Origin: Tatumella terrea
GTDB lineage: Bacteria; Pseudomonadota; Gammaproteobacteria; Enterobacterales; Enterobacteriaceae
Length of the DNA: 64,000 bases
Assembly (NCBI RefSeq): GCF_039523755.1
Contig: NZ_BAAAFX010000006.1
Coordinates: 372,001 to 436,000 of the forward strand
Reading direction: 5' to 3'
Made by a program: the position numbers and the translations under genes. The notes under the pieces are model-generated. The model was not told where the DNA came from. It ran no database searches and saw only the letters and a program-made list of their open reading frames with translations. This document shows, one piece after another, positions 53,626 through 62,259 of the stretch. Within the stretch, counting starts at the first letter, position 1. Each line of letters starts with the position of its first letter.

Positions 53626-54324
53626 ATGCGCAATCCCCGTAATCCGTTGTCAGAATTACTGACTCATCGCCATTCCTGTCGTGCCTTTCTTGATGATCCT
53701 GTACCGCTCAGCGATATCAGGCATCTGTTGCAGGCGGCCCGTCGTGCCCCCAGCGGCGCCAATCTGCAACCCGGGATGTTCCATGTCTATACCGGGCAGC
53801 CGCTGGCAGAGATGACGGCTCAGCTTACGCTGATTGCACAGCAGCCGCCTGAAGAGGAGCTGTATAGCTATTTCCCCCGGCCGATGCCTGAGTTTCTTAA
53901 ACAACGTCAACGGGATGCGGGCTATGCGCTTTATCAGGCGCTGGATATTCAGAAACGCGATACAGAGGGACGCCGGCGTCAGTTTGCGGCAAATTATCGT
54001 TTCTTTGATGCTCCGGTCGGGATTGTGGTAACACTGCACCGGCAGATGGGCGCCGGTTGCTTTATGGATCTTGGCATGGCACTGATGAGTTTCTTTCTTG
54101 CTGCTCAGGAACTGGGTTACGGGACCTGCGGTATCGGGGCATTGGCAAATTATGGCCGTGCCATTCATCGTCTGATGGCGTTACCTGACGAGGAAACGGT
54201 GGTCTGCGGTATCGCTCTGGGCCGGCCGGATATCACAGCGGCGGTGAATAGCTTCCGGACCTCCCGTGCGCCGGCTGAAGAGTACTGCACTCTGCATGGC
54301 TTTGCCGACGGGGAGGGCGAATGA
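53626..54324 (+). CDS. Nitroreductase family FMN-dependent oxidoreductase
   Basis: 232 residues from the ATG at 53626; a TTG nine codons earlier is possible, and the ribosome site is weak for both. FMN-contacting segments: HRHSCRAFLDDP, ARRAPSGANLQPGMFHV, and GIGALANYGRAIHRLM with CGIALGRPD near the end. The family reduces nitro groups, quinones, or acts as an oxidase/dehydrogenase on peptide- or thiazoline-like substrates. Its stop overlaps the start of the AMP-ligase gene, so it is probably part of one pathway with the ligase and thiolase. Confidence 0.87.
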   Translation: MRNPRNPLSELLTHRHSCRAFLDDPVPLSDIRHLLQAARRAPSGANLQPGMFHVYTGQPLAEMTAQLTLIAQQPPEEELYSYFPRPMPEFLKQRQRDAGYALYQALDIQKRDTEGRRRQFAANYRFFDAPVGIVVTLHRQMGAGCFMDLGMALMSFFLAAQELGYGTCGIGALANYGRAIHRLMALPDEETVVCGIALGRPDITAAVNSFRTSRAPAEEYCTLHGFADGEGE

Positions 54325-55475
54325 TGACGACGATGGCACGTCTTCGCTATCAGGGCGTGGCGCTGGATAATGCTGACGGCGAAGTGGCCGATGCCTTGCA
54401 GCGTGTGGTAACGGCTTATAGCGCCGGCCGGACGTTTCGTGCGGTCAGTCAGTCACCCTGGATTGAAACCGGTCATGATAGCGGGCATATCGAATGCACG
54501 ACCTGCGGCAGCAGCGGTATCCCCAAAGTGATCCGTCGGCCCTATATGACATGGCAGAAAACCTTTGAACTTAACCGGCAGATTTTTGGCCTGACCGCCG
54601 CGGATCGCAGTGCCATCTTTGGCGGACTGAATCATTCACTGGCGCTGTACGGTGTCTGTGAATCGCTACATCTCGGGATGGAATGTGATTTTGTCACCGG
54701 TATGCGTCCGCGTGCTCAGGCCATGCAATTACAGGCTGCCGGCACCACGGTGCTGTATATTACCCCGACCCAACTGCGTTTGCTGACCGGTAGCGGCGAA
54801 ACTCTGCCGTCGGTGCGGCTGATCCTCTGCGGGGGCGGTAAACTCGATGCGAAGACCCGTGAACGTGCCGGTCGTTATTGTCCGGCGGCGACGATCCATG
54901 AGTTTTACGGGGCCTCTGAGACCAGTTTTATTACTCTGGCGGATGCCGGGACACCGGAAGGATCGGTGGGTAAAACGTATCCCGGCGTAACTATAGCGAT
55001 CCGAAACGCTCATCAGGGAGTAGGTGAGGTCTGGGTGAGCAGCCCGTATCTGTTTTCCGGATATGCCGCCGGCGGCAGTGAAGAAACCCGGACAGACGGG
55101 GATTTTATGACGGTCGGTGAACTGGGGTTTCTGGATCCGTCCGGGCATTTATGGCTGTGCGGTCGTCGCAGCCGCATGGTGACTATCGCCGATAAGAATG
55201 TGTACCCGGAAGCGGTCGAAGCGTTGCTTAGCCAGTATTCCGACAGCGGGGTATGTGCGGTGATTGCCGCTCCGGATGCCAGCCGTGGCCATATCTTACA
55301 TGCGTTTATTCAGGGACATCCGGATCCGCTACAGGAGAAGACCTTGCGCAGGCTTATCACTGAACAACTCGGTAGCGGTATGGTGCCGCGCCGGTTCTGG
55401 TTTCTGCCGGAATTTCCGTTGCTGTCAGCAGGTAAAGCCGACCTGAAACGTCTTGAGGACTATCTTAAAACGTGA
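54321..55475 (+). CDS. AMP-forming acyl-CoA synthetase/ligase (short form)
   Basis: 384 residues, shorter than the usual 500 or more. The ANL-superfamily motifs are readable: CTTCGSSGIPKVIRRP is the phosphate loop, HEFYGASETSF is motif A5, GELGFLDPSGHLWLCGRRSR is A7-A8, and SAGKADLKRL at the end carries the catalytic lysine. It lacks most of the normal N-terminal subdomain. It should activate a carboxylic acid as acyl-AMP and transfer it to CoA or a carrier. It overlaps the nitroreductase stop (ATGA) and the thiolase start (GTGA), so the three are translationally coupled. Which acid is activated is unknown. Confidence 0.87.
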   Translation: MMTTMARLRYQGVALDNADGEVADALQRVVTAYSAGRTFRAVSQSPWIETGHDSGHIECTTCGSSGIPKVIRRPYMTWQKTFELNRQIFGLTAADRSAIFGGLNHSLALYGVCESLHLGMECDFVTGMRPRAQAMQLQAAGTTVLYITPTQLRLLTGSGETLPSVRLILCGGGKLDAKTRERAGRYCPAATIHEFYGASETSFITLADAGTPEGSVGKTYPGVTIAIRNAHQGVGEVWVSSPYLFSGYAAGGSEETRTDGDFMTVGELGFLDPSGHLWLCGRRSRMVTIADKNVYPEAVEALLSQYSDSGVCAVIAAPDASRGHILHAFIQGHPDPLQEKTLRRLITEQLGSGMVPRRFWFLPEFPLLSAGKADLKRLEDYLKT

Positions 55476-56605
55476 GCATGATTATTGCAGCCCTGCGTAG
55501 CGCGGTGGTCCCGCGGGGTGGCGCGTTTGAGTCGCTGAAGGTTCATCAGCTGGCCGCGCCGGTGATCTCCGCACTGTTAGCTCAGAACGGCATTGCTGCC
55601 GGAGAGGTGGATCAGCTTATTCTGGCTAATGCACTGGGGGCCGGCGGGAATCCCGCCCGGGTCACCGCACTGGCCGCCGGGATGCCGGGGGTTTCCGGAA
55701 TCACTATCGATACCCAGTGTGCAGGGGGGCTGGATGCTGTCGCACTGGCTTCTGCGCTGGTGGATTCGGGGGCGGCGCAGATCGTGATTGCTGGTGGCGC
55801 GGAAAGTTATTCGCGACGTCCGCTCCGCGGGGAGACTTATGCCGACGGGCGTCCGGCACGTTTTTACACCCGGCCGCCGTTCAGCCCGGATCCCGCGACC
55901 GATCCGGATATGACGGACGCGGCAGATGCCCTGGCAGTGAAATATTCTCTGACCCGGCAGGCCCAGGATGGCTGGGCGATTGACAGTCACCGAAAGGCGA
56001 TGGCAGCGCAGGACAGGCTGCGGCAGGAAATTGTGCCGGTGGCAGGGGTCGTCAGTGATGGTTACCCCCGCCGGATGAGTGAGCGGCTGGCGGCCCGTTC
56101 GCCTGTACTTTCCGGGTCGGTCAGTCTGGTGTCGACGGCGGTGGAAGCGGACGGTGCGGCTTTCTGTCTGGTGGTTTCCGGGGCTATCGCTGGCCGACTG
56201 AAAGCCAGGGAGGGGCTGACCATACGCGGTTTCGTCAGCGCCGGTGCAGACAGCCGTCTGCCAGGCTATGCTCCGGTGGTCGCACTGCGGCAACTGTTCG
56301 CTAAATTCCCGCAGGTCGCCCCCGGAGACTGTGTCACTGAGATGATGGAAGCCTATGCTTCACAGGCGATGGTCTGTGTTCAGGAAAGCGGGCTGAATGT
56401 GCAGCAGACTAACTGCGGGGGCGGGGCACTGGCCAGAGGCCATCCTATCGGTGCGTCGGGGGCCATTCTTATTTGTCGTCTGTTTTATGAACTGCAACGT
56501 TCTGAACTCAGTGATGGGGTGTGTGCGATTGCGGCCGCCGGCGGCCTGGGCAGCGCGATGTTGCTTTCGAAATGTGCTAACCCGTCGTCCTTCCCGACGG
56601 GCTGA
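55472..56605 (+). CDS. Thiolase-family protein with altered active site
   Basis: 377 residues of the thiolase fold, from the GTG at 55472 (ATG at 55478 is the alternative). The nucleophilic Cys83 (DTQCAGGLDAV) and His324 (ARGHPIGASG) are present. The other two catalytic residues are changed: the Asn of ANEAF is replaced (EMMEAYASQ, Met292), and the final Cys of the CxGGGxG loop is replaced by Ala354 (AIAAAGGLG). In normal thiolases that second Cys is the base for Claisen condensation, so the protein may transfer or hydrolyse an acyl group instead, or act as a scaffold. Translationally coupled to the AMP ligase. Confidence 0.87.
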   Translation: MSMIIAALRSAVVPRGGAFESLKVHQLAAPVISALLAQNGIAAGEVDQLILANALGAGGNPARVTALAAGMPGVSGITIDTQCAGGLDAVALASALVDSGAAQIVIAGGAESYSRRPLRGETYADGRPARFYTRPPFSPDPATDPDMTDAADALAVKYSLTRQAQDGWAIDSHRKAMAAQDRLRQEIVPVAGVVSDGYPRRMSERLAARSPVLSGSVSLVSTAVEADGAAFCLVVSGAIAGRLKAREGLTIRGFVSAGADSRLPGYAPVVALRQLFAKFPQVAPGDCVTEMMEAYASQAMVCVQESGLNVQQTNCGGGALARGHPIGASGAILICRLFYELQRSELSDGVCAIAAAGGLGSAMLLSKCANPSSFPTG

Positions 56606-56931
56606 AAACAGCCACGAAAGAGGGGGCCGGGACACGCTAATCCGCCGATTAGCGACCAGAATATCGCCTTTATTAAAGCAATACTCAGAAGATAACAGAA
56701 ATACTGTGTCCGGAGACCGGCGATAACCGTCGGTCACCGCCCGTCATTCAAAGGGGATCTGAGATGAAAAAAGCCTATACATTCGATGCGGAGTGCTTCG
56801 CCCTGGCGTCCAGATAGTTACCTTACATGGCGTGGTAGTCGGGTTAAACAGGGGCGTGCATTTAGCCCAACTCGGCACAGGAGCGATTCTGACCTTTTTT
56901 CAGGTGGCAGCAAGACGGAGTTCATGGCATT
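56606..56931. other. Intergenic region without a recognised gene
   Basis: About 325 bases. A 7-base hairpin (CCCGTCG/CGACGGG) spans the thiolase stop. From 56764 there is a short frame beginning MKKAYTFDAECF that stops after 17 codons, possibly the start of a decayed gene. GAGCGATTCTGA at 56881-56892 is inverted at 56936-56947. Confidence 0.45.
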
Positions 56932-56954
56932 GGCCTCAGAATCGCTCTGAGGCC
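56932..56954. terminator. Palindrome after the isochorismate-lyase-like gene
   Basis: Perfect 9-base arms GGCCTCAGA/TCTGAGGCC around a 5-base loop, 26 bases beyond the stop of the minus-strand gene. It may terminate that gene or be an interspersed palindromic element. Confidence 0.5.
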
Positions 56955-56980
56955 GTCTTAACGCTGTACGTAAGATGACC

Positions 56981-57307
56981 TTATGTTAAATTTGATTGCG
57001 CTTCTTCCCAGTGTTTCATTTCTTCTGAAATAAACCAGGTAACAAGATCCCTATAGATTTTTTCTATAAGATCCGGGCTTAGCCCCTGCTGTTCTGCCCA
57101 GGCTCTGCGTTCTTTCAACATAGCGTCAAAGCGGGACTGAGCTTTGACCTGATCTGGCGACTTTTTGAATTGGGATGCTGCGTTAACAAATTCATATCGC
57201 TCACCCAGTAATGAGATTACCTCACGGTCAATACGATCAATTTCAGTTCTGATCTCTGACATGTTTGTACACTGAGCAGCTTTGCCCTCGCTACTTTTCT
57301 TAATCAT
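56981..57307 (-). CDS. Isochorismate lyase/chorismate mutase family protein (PchB-like)
   Basis: 108 residues in one AroQ helical domain. It follows PchB closely: QCTNMSEIRTEIDRIDREVI, LLGERYEFVNAASQFKKS, MLKERRAWAEQQGLSPDLIE and YRDLVTWFISEEMKHWEEAQ. PchB cleaves isochorismate to salicylate and pyruvate; the same fold also gives chorismate mutases. AACAGGA ahead of the ATG supports the start. No isochorismate synthase is nearby, so salicylate production would need a distant partner. The gene is isolated between the thiolase operon and dat-ddc. Confidence 0.85.
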   Translation of the reverse strand: MIKKSSEGKAAQCTNMSEIRTEIDRIDREVISLLGERYEFVNAASQFKKSPDQVKAQSRFDAMLKERRAWAEQQGLSPDLIEKIYRDLVTWFISEEMKHWEEAQSNLT

Positions 57308-57800
57308 AGTCGTCCTGTTGAAATCTGGCTTTACGAGACTGATAAGTTAACACAAAGGCTTCGGTCATTGTGCGTGCAAGAGGGGATTATAGTAATAGGC
57401 TTCTGCCGCGGAATTCACTGGCAGGCTACCGTCATCCTCTGGTCACGACTGCGCTGTGGCGTGCCGGAACGGGTTATCGGCAGATTATCCCGCCATCTCT
57501 GCCCGGATATCCTGAGCCGGGCAGCCTGTTCGCCGGGGGATACCAGGCATTTTTCCCCCTTCAGAAAGTCTTCAGAATGTTATGCCACCCGCCGCAAAGG
57601 AAGTCCTCCCGAAGTGGTCCGGTTCCGTCGGTTGACAGTGAATACCCGTAACCAAAGAGTGGGTAATTTCCCGTTAGCGATTAACCCTTCATCAATGGGC
57701 CGGGGTTTAGTTACAAAACTGATCACTCTGTAAGACAGGAAATCCTGATTTTACGTTGATTTATAAAGGAAAAGTCCGAAAAACCGGAAAAGTAAAAACA
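57308..57800. other. Intergenic region without a recognised gene
   Basis: About 490 bases. Two overlapping open frames (57368-57733 and 57370-57651) code for nothing recognisable. The right end leads into the dat promoter. Confidence 0.5.
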
Positions 57801-57801
57801 G

Positions 57802-57830
57802 TTGTAACGTCCACTGAAAAAACTTATATT
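57802..57830 (+). promoter_or_regulatory. Sigma-70-like promoter of dat-ddc
   Basis: TTGTAA (57802-57807) and TATATT (57825-57830) with 17-base spacing, 78 bases before the dat start; a short GC dyad (CCGG/CCGG) lies between it and the gene. Confidence 0.65.
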
Positions 57831-57907
57831 AGCCGCGCTTTATAGACCCTGTTTTTTTAACCTTTTATCCAATCCGGCACAGAGCTTTTCCGGGTTGTAG
57901 GAGTGAT

Positions 57908-59293
57908 ATGATGACGGATAAAGTCCGTATGAATACTTTGAATGCGCATTCATTACCACAAAGCAATGAAAACTTCTTAAACAGACAGTCTGAGTTTGAA
58001 TCAAACGTCAGAAGTTATCCGCGTAAATTGCCGCTGGCGATCGCTAAAGCCAAAGGTGCGTGGATCACGGATGTTGAGGGTAAAGAATATCTCGACTGTC
58101 TGGCCGGTGCCGGTACCCTGGCGCTGGGTCATAATCATCCGGAAGTGCTTGAGAGCATCCAGAGTGTTATCACCAGCGGATTACCGTTACATACACTTGA
58201 CCTGACCACCCCGTTAAAAGACGAATTCTCGGCTTACCTGTTATCGTTATTACCGGGTGAAGGGAAAGAATACTGCTTACAGTTCACCGGACCTTCCGGT
58301 GCCGATGCTGTTGAAGCCGCACTGAAGCTTGCGAAAAAAGCGACCGGCCGTAGCGGTATTATCAGCTTCTCCGGCGGTTACCACGGGATGACCCACGGTG
58401 CACTGTCCGTAACCGCGAACCTGTCACCGAAAGAAGCGGTGGATGGACTGATGCCGGAAGTGCAGTTTATGCCGTATCCGCATCTTTACCGCTGTCCGTT
58501 CGGACTGGGCGGCGAAGCCGGTGTTAAAGCGATCTCTTACTACTTTGAAAACCTGATCAACGACGTTGAAAGCGGCGTGCGTAAACCTGCGGCCGTGATC
58601 CTTGAAGCCGTTCAGGGTGAGGGCGGAGTCAACCCGGCACCGGTCGAATTCTTACAGCGCCTGCGTAAAGTGACCGAAGAACACGGTATTTTACTGATCC
58701 TCGACGAAGTACAGGCCGGATTCGCGCGTACCGGTAAGTTCTTTGCCTTTGAACACGCAGGCATTGAGCCGGACATCATTGTCATGTCTAAAGCTGTCGG
58801 CGGCAGTCTGCCACTGGCGGTACTGGGCATCAAAAAGCAGATTGATGTCTGGTCTCCGGGACACCACACCGGCACATTCCGTGGTAACCAGATGGCGATG
58901 GCCACCGGTCTGACCACGCTGAAGATCCTGAAACAGGAAAATATCGCAGAGCAGGTCGCTGAGCACGGTGAATGGCTGTCCGGCGAACTGCGTGCCCTGC
59001 AGAAACGTTATCCGGTGATCGGCCAGGTGCGTGGCCCGGGCCTGATGATCGGTATCGAAATTGTTGACCCGTCAAAATCACAGGATGCGATGGGCTCTTA
59101 CCCGGCCGACGGACAGCTTTCTGCACTGTTGCAGAAAAAATGTTTTGAAAATGGTCTGATCCTGGAGCGTGGCGGGCGTGACGGTTGTGTTCTGCGTCTG
59201 CTGCCATCCCTGCTGATCACCAAAGAAGAGCTGGGTATTTTCCTGCAGAAATTCGAACAGGCTCTGCTGGACGCCGGTGTTCAGCCTGTATAA
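57908..59293 (+). CDS. dat: Diaminobutyrate-2-oxoglutarate aminotransferase
   Basis: 461 residues of the class-III aminotransferase fold, complete and in frame. The PLP-stacking loop is SGGYHGMTHGALSVT, the Asp contact is LILDEVQAGFARTG, and the Schiff-base lysine is in VMSKAVGGSLPLAV. It converts L-aspartate semialdehyde and glutamate to L-2,4-diaminobutyrate and 2-oxoglutarate. The start is ATG-ATG after GTAGGAGTGAT. The stop is 12 bases before the ddc start; the operon ends with a strong terminator. Confidence 0.93.
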   Translation: MMTDKVRMNTLNAHSLPQSNENFLNRQSEFESNVRSYPRKLPLAIAKAKGAWITDVEGKEYLDCLAGAGTLALGHNHPEVLESIQSVITSGLPLHTLDLTTPLKDEFSAYLLSLLPGEGKEYCLQFTGPSGADAVEAALKLAKKATGRSGIISFSGGYHGMTHGALSVTANLSPKEAVDGLMPEVQFMPYPHLYRCPFGLGGEAGVKAISYYFENLINDVESGVRKPAAVILEAVQGEGGVNPAPVEFLQRLRKVTEEHGILLILDEVQAGFARTGKFFAFEHAGIEPDIIVMSKAVGGSLPLAVLGIKKQIDVWSPGHHTGTFRGNQMAMATGLTTLKILKQENIAEQVAEHGEWLSGELRALQKRYPVIGQVRGPGLMIGIEIVDPSKSQDAMGSYPADGQLSALLQKKCFENGLILERGGRDGCVLRLLPSLLITKEELGIFLQKFEQALLDAGVQPV

Positions 59294-59305
59294 CGGAGTC
59301 AGTTA

Positions 59306-60766
59306 ATGTCTGATATCAATCCGATCCTTTCCGGGTCGGCTGAAAGTATTGCCGCCTACCAGGCGGCTATTGAACAAAGTACCGCCGCTGTCGTTGAGTG
59401 GCTGAAACAGCCTGAGATGTATCAGGGGAAAACGGTTGAGCAGCTACGTGACCGTATTTCGCTGAACTTTACTGAGCAGGGGCTGGGAAATGAGGCGGCG
59501 ATTGGCCGTGCGGTTGAATATTTCCTGAAAGACAGCCTGTCTGTCCATCACCCGCAGTGTGTGGCGCATCTGCATTGCCCGAGCCTGGTGATCAGCCAGG
59601 CCGCCGAAGTGCTGATTAATGCCACTAACCAGAGCATGGACTCCTGGGATCAGAGCCCTTCAGCGACGCTTATCGAGATGAAGCTGATCGAATGGCTGCG
59701 CGCCTCTGTCGGTTATCCGGCCGGTGATGCGGGCGTGTTCACCAGCGGGGGAACCCAGAGTAATCTGATGGGGCTGATGCTGGCCCGCGATGCCTTTTTT
59801 GCGCGCCAGGGCCATTCCGTCCAGCAGCAGGGGCTGACCGGCGACCTGAGCAAAATCAAAGTATTCTGCTCGGAGCATGCGCATTTTTCTGTTCAGAAGA
59901 ATATGGCGCTGATGGGGCTGGGCTATCGCTCGGTGACGCAGATTAAAACAGACGCGTTCTCCCGGATGGATATGAATGACCTGGCCGAAAAACTGACCGA
60001 AGCGAAAGCGAAGGGTGAGCAGGTTATGGCCATCGTCGCGACAGCCGGAACGACCGATGCCGGTGCCATCGATCCATTAAACGAAATCACTGCGCTGGCA
60101 GCAGAGCAGCAGATTTGGGTTCATGTGGATGCCGCCTGGGGCGGGGCGTTATTACTGTCTGAGAAATATCGTCACTTCCTGGATGGCCTGGAAAAAGCTG
60201 ATTCTGTGACCCTGGATTTCCATAAACAGTACTTCCAGACCATCAGCTGTGGCGCATTCCTGCTGAAGGATGCCCGTCACTATGAACTGATGCGTTATCA
60301 GGCGGCTTATCTGAACTCCGGATTCGATGAAGAGCAGGGGGTGCCTAACCTCGTCTCTAAATCACTGCAGACAACCCGTCGTTTTGACGCACTGAAACTG
60401 TGGATGGGACTGGAAGCGCTGGGCCGGAAGAAATATGCCGAAATCATCGATAACGGCGTAACTCTGGCTCGCGAGGCAGGGGAGTATGTGGCAGAGCAGT
60501 CCGATCTGGAACTGGTTATGCAGCCACAACTGGCCAGTATCTTATTCCGTTATCGTCCGTCAGACGATGTGCCGGGCGGTATTGCCTTACTGAACCAGCG
60601 CATCGGAGACGAACTGCTGGCCAGTGGCAGCGCCAATGTGGGTGTGACGGAAGCCGACGGTATCACCTGTCTGAAACTGACCTTACTGAACCCGGTAGTC
60701 ACGCTGGATGACGTTAAGGTTCTGCTGAGCAGCGTACAGCAAACCGGTCGCCGCTTAAGCGCATAA
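59306..60766 (+). CDS. ddc: L-2,4-diaminobutyrate decarboxylase
   Basis: 486 residues of the group-II PLP decarboxylases. The lysine motif is LDFHKQYFQT, and SGGTQSNLMGLMLARDA and HVDAAWGGALLLSE give the other PLP contacts. It decarboxylates the product of the upstream aminotransferase to 1,3-diaminopropane, a polyamine. It is 12 bases from dat, in one operon, with CGGAGTCAG as ribosome site. Confidence 0.93.
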   Translation: MSDINPILSGSAESIAAYQAAIEQSTAAVVEWLKQPEMYQGKTVEQLRDRISLNFTEQGLGNEAAIGRAVEYFLKDSLSVHHPQCVAHLHCPSLVISQAAEVLINATNQSMDSWDQSPSATLIEMKLIEWLRASVGYPAGDAGVFTSGGTQSNLMGLMLARDAFFARQGHSVQQQGLTGDLSKIKVFCSEHAHFSVQKNMALMGLGYRSVTQIKTDAFSRMDMNDLAEKLTEAKAKGEQVMAIVATAGTTDAGAIDPLNEITALAAEQQIWVHVDAAWGGALLLSEKYRHFLDGLEKADSVTLDFHKQYFQTISCGAFLLKDARHYELMRYQAAYLNSGFDEEQGVPNLVSKSLQTTRRFDALKLWMGLEALGRKKYAEIIDNGVTLAREAGEYVAEQSDLELVMQPQLASILFRYRPSDDVPGGIALLNQRIGDELLASGSANVGVTEADGITCLKLTLLNPVVTLDDVKVLLSSVQQTGRRLSA

Positions 60767-60779
60767 CCGGACGTTCTGA

Positions 60780-60810
60780 ACCGATGACCTGCGGGTTGTC
60801 GGTTTTTTTT
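60780..60810 (+). terminator. Rho-independent terminator of dat-ddc
   Basis: Ten-base stem (60780-60789 and 60794-60803, with two G-U pairs), loop TGCG, followed by eight T. It is 13 bases past the ddc stop. Confidence 0.9.
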
Positions 60811-61092
60811 ACTTCAATTTAGTTACAACATACAGTAGAGTTTATAGATAAACAGGGTGCAAACCTTAATAGAAGAAACACGATCATGATATTAAGGCGT
60901 CCACCTCCTGTTTGTCAGAAGATTCAGGTGGTTATTAGATGCCGGATGAAACCCTATCGATAAGAGGAAGAAATTCACTACTAAGGGCTCTATGCCGGAA
61001 CCGCCGAAATTTCCGTTAAGTCAGTTTCAGTCCGGCTACCAGCGTATCCGGAGCGATAAGTTCATTGCTGCTCTGGAAGTTATAATGCCCGT

Positions 61093-61386
61093 TCAGCAAA
61101 ATGGTTTGTTCAGGTCAGCAATAGTTGCATTATCGAGTTGTTCCGCCAGTATACGCACCTGTCACTGTCTTTCTTCAGAAAGAACCCGGCTCACAAGCTC
61201 CTGAAACCTGGTATAACCGCGCCAGATAATTTTATGTTCGTTGAGCCAAATAATCAGCTCTGTGACAACAAACCTGGGGTTACAATCCCTGTGAACAATG
61301 TGAGCGGCCGGCTGTTCAGGCTGTGAATACAGCGAAGATGACCACGAGCGGTAACCAAACAGTGCATATTTACCACGCATTGTCAT
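61093..61386 (-). pseudogene. tnpA remnant of a Tn3-family transposon
   Basis: An internal part of Tn3 transposase is readable: RFVVTELIIWLNEHKIIWRG, YTRFQELVSRVLSEERQ, then, after an in-frame stop at 61162-61164, QVRILAEQLDNATIADLNKP. Related transposases read IEWLNEHKIVWPGYSTFQTLVSEAL in this position. Both ends are missing, and no catalytic DDE residues are present, so it is inactive. It runs toward the left inverted repeat at 60984, as expected for tnpA. Confidence 0.75.
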
Positions 61387-61530
61387 CCTGACCCCGATTA
61401 ATCATATCCGTAAGGGGATCGCTCCGCGGACATTCAAAAATGTGTCTGGTATCTGCAGAAAATCAGGCATAAAGTCATCTCATAGAGACAGTACGTTATC
61501 AATCTCTTTCATGGCTCCTGAATCGTACAT

Positions 61531-61797
61531 ATGACAATTGAAATACGCATAGGCTATGGACGTACCGTAAGCCAGGATCTGGCTGCGCAACAGGAAGCCC
61601 TGACCAGTCAGGGCGTTTCTCACGACCTGATTTACACCGAGAAGGGACTTACAGGCTCATATCGCCAGCGACCCGGTCTGGAGAAGTGAACCAGGGAGAC
61701 ACACTGGTTGTACCAAAGCTGGACCGATTGGCCCGTTCAGTCCCGGATGCCAGAGCGATTGCGGACGATCTCCGGGCCTGGGGAATGAAACACCATC
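61531..61797 (+). pseudogene. Serine resolvase (tnpR) remnant
   Basis: The first frame (61531-61689) reads IRIGYGRTVSQDLAAQQEAL, then GLTGSYRQRPGLEK and a stop; the match continues in a different frame from about 61688 with GDTLVVPKLDRLARSVPDAR, then AIADDLRAWG. Intact resolvases read VSTQDQNLAAQ and PGLxxALAACRxGDTLVVTKLDRLARS, so a deletion with frame shift lies near 61685, and the C-terminal DNA-binding domain is lost. The catalytic Ser of VSxQ survives, but the protein cannot work. Confidence 0.82.
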
Positions 61798-61815
61798 AGA
61801 GGCGAGTACAGCAAA

Positions 61816-62259
61816 ATGGTAACGATAAAAAAAAATCCTCTGACATTTTTATCGCCATTAATAGTTGTTTTTATTATTACTGCGTGTAGTCAGGAAGGAA
61901 AAGTAAAAACACTGACTGAAATCGAAACCGGGCAAACGCTTGAGTGGTCATCAGAAGATGCAACCATTAAAGAGGATTGCAGTAAATTCCAGCCCACCCG
62001 TGAACAAATACTGAGTTTTTTTAACGAAGCCCAGCCTGTTGAAGGGTTTGTAGTGACTAAAGATCGTTATACCCCTTGCTTCACTTCCGGTCAGCTGGTC
62101 TGGCGTGACGGCACCAGCGCCAGCTGGAACTTATACTCCAGCGGAACAGCCAGTCTTTTGCTGAATAATGGTGAAACAATACATCTGTATCAGCGGGATT
62201 ATCATTGGATTGACCCAATGGAATGCACTTATGGCTTGGGTGATGAAGGAGAGTGTTAA
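61816..62259 (+). CDS. Small lipoprotein of unknown function inside the Tn3 relic
   Basis: 147 residues. The signal peptide ends in a lipobox (IVVFIITAC, Cys at 23), so the mature protein should be lipidated and membrane-anchored. The mature part has four further cysteines (about 55, 94, 138 and 147) and a beta-rich, Trp/Tyr-rich sequence (LVWRDGTSASWNLYSSGTAS, LNNGETIHLYQRDYHWIDP). No family recognised. The small size with paired cysteines is reminiscent of immunity or inhibitor lipoproteins, but this is not established. It lies inside the degenerate Tn3 inverted repeats, following the resolvase remnant. Confidence 0.75.
   Translation: MVTIKKNPLTFLSPLIVVFIITACSQEGKVKTLTEIETGQTLEWSSEDATIKEDCSKFQPTREQILSFFNEAQPVEGFVVTKDRYTPCFTSGQLVWRDGTSASWNLYSSGTASLLLNNGETIHLYQRDYHWIDPMECTYGLGDEGEC

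Noticed and set aside
57368..57733. Overlapping open frames before dat
   Set aside because: Two frames are open at once, Cys/Arg/Pro-rich, no ribosome site, no family.
60992..61204. 70-codon plus-strand frame at the left end of the Tn3 relic
   Set aside because: Starts inside the inverted repeat and is antisense to the tnpA remnant, which explains the sequence better.
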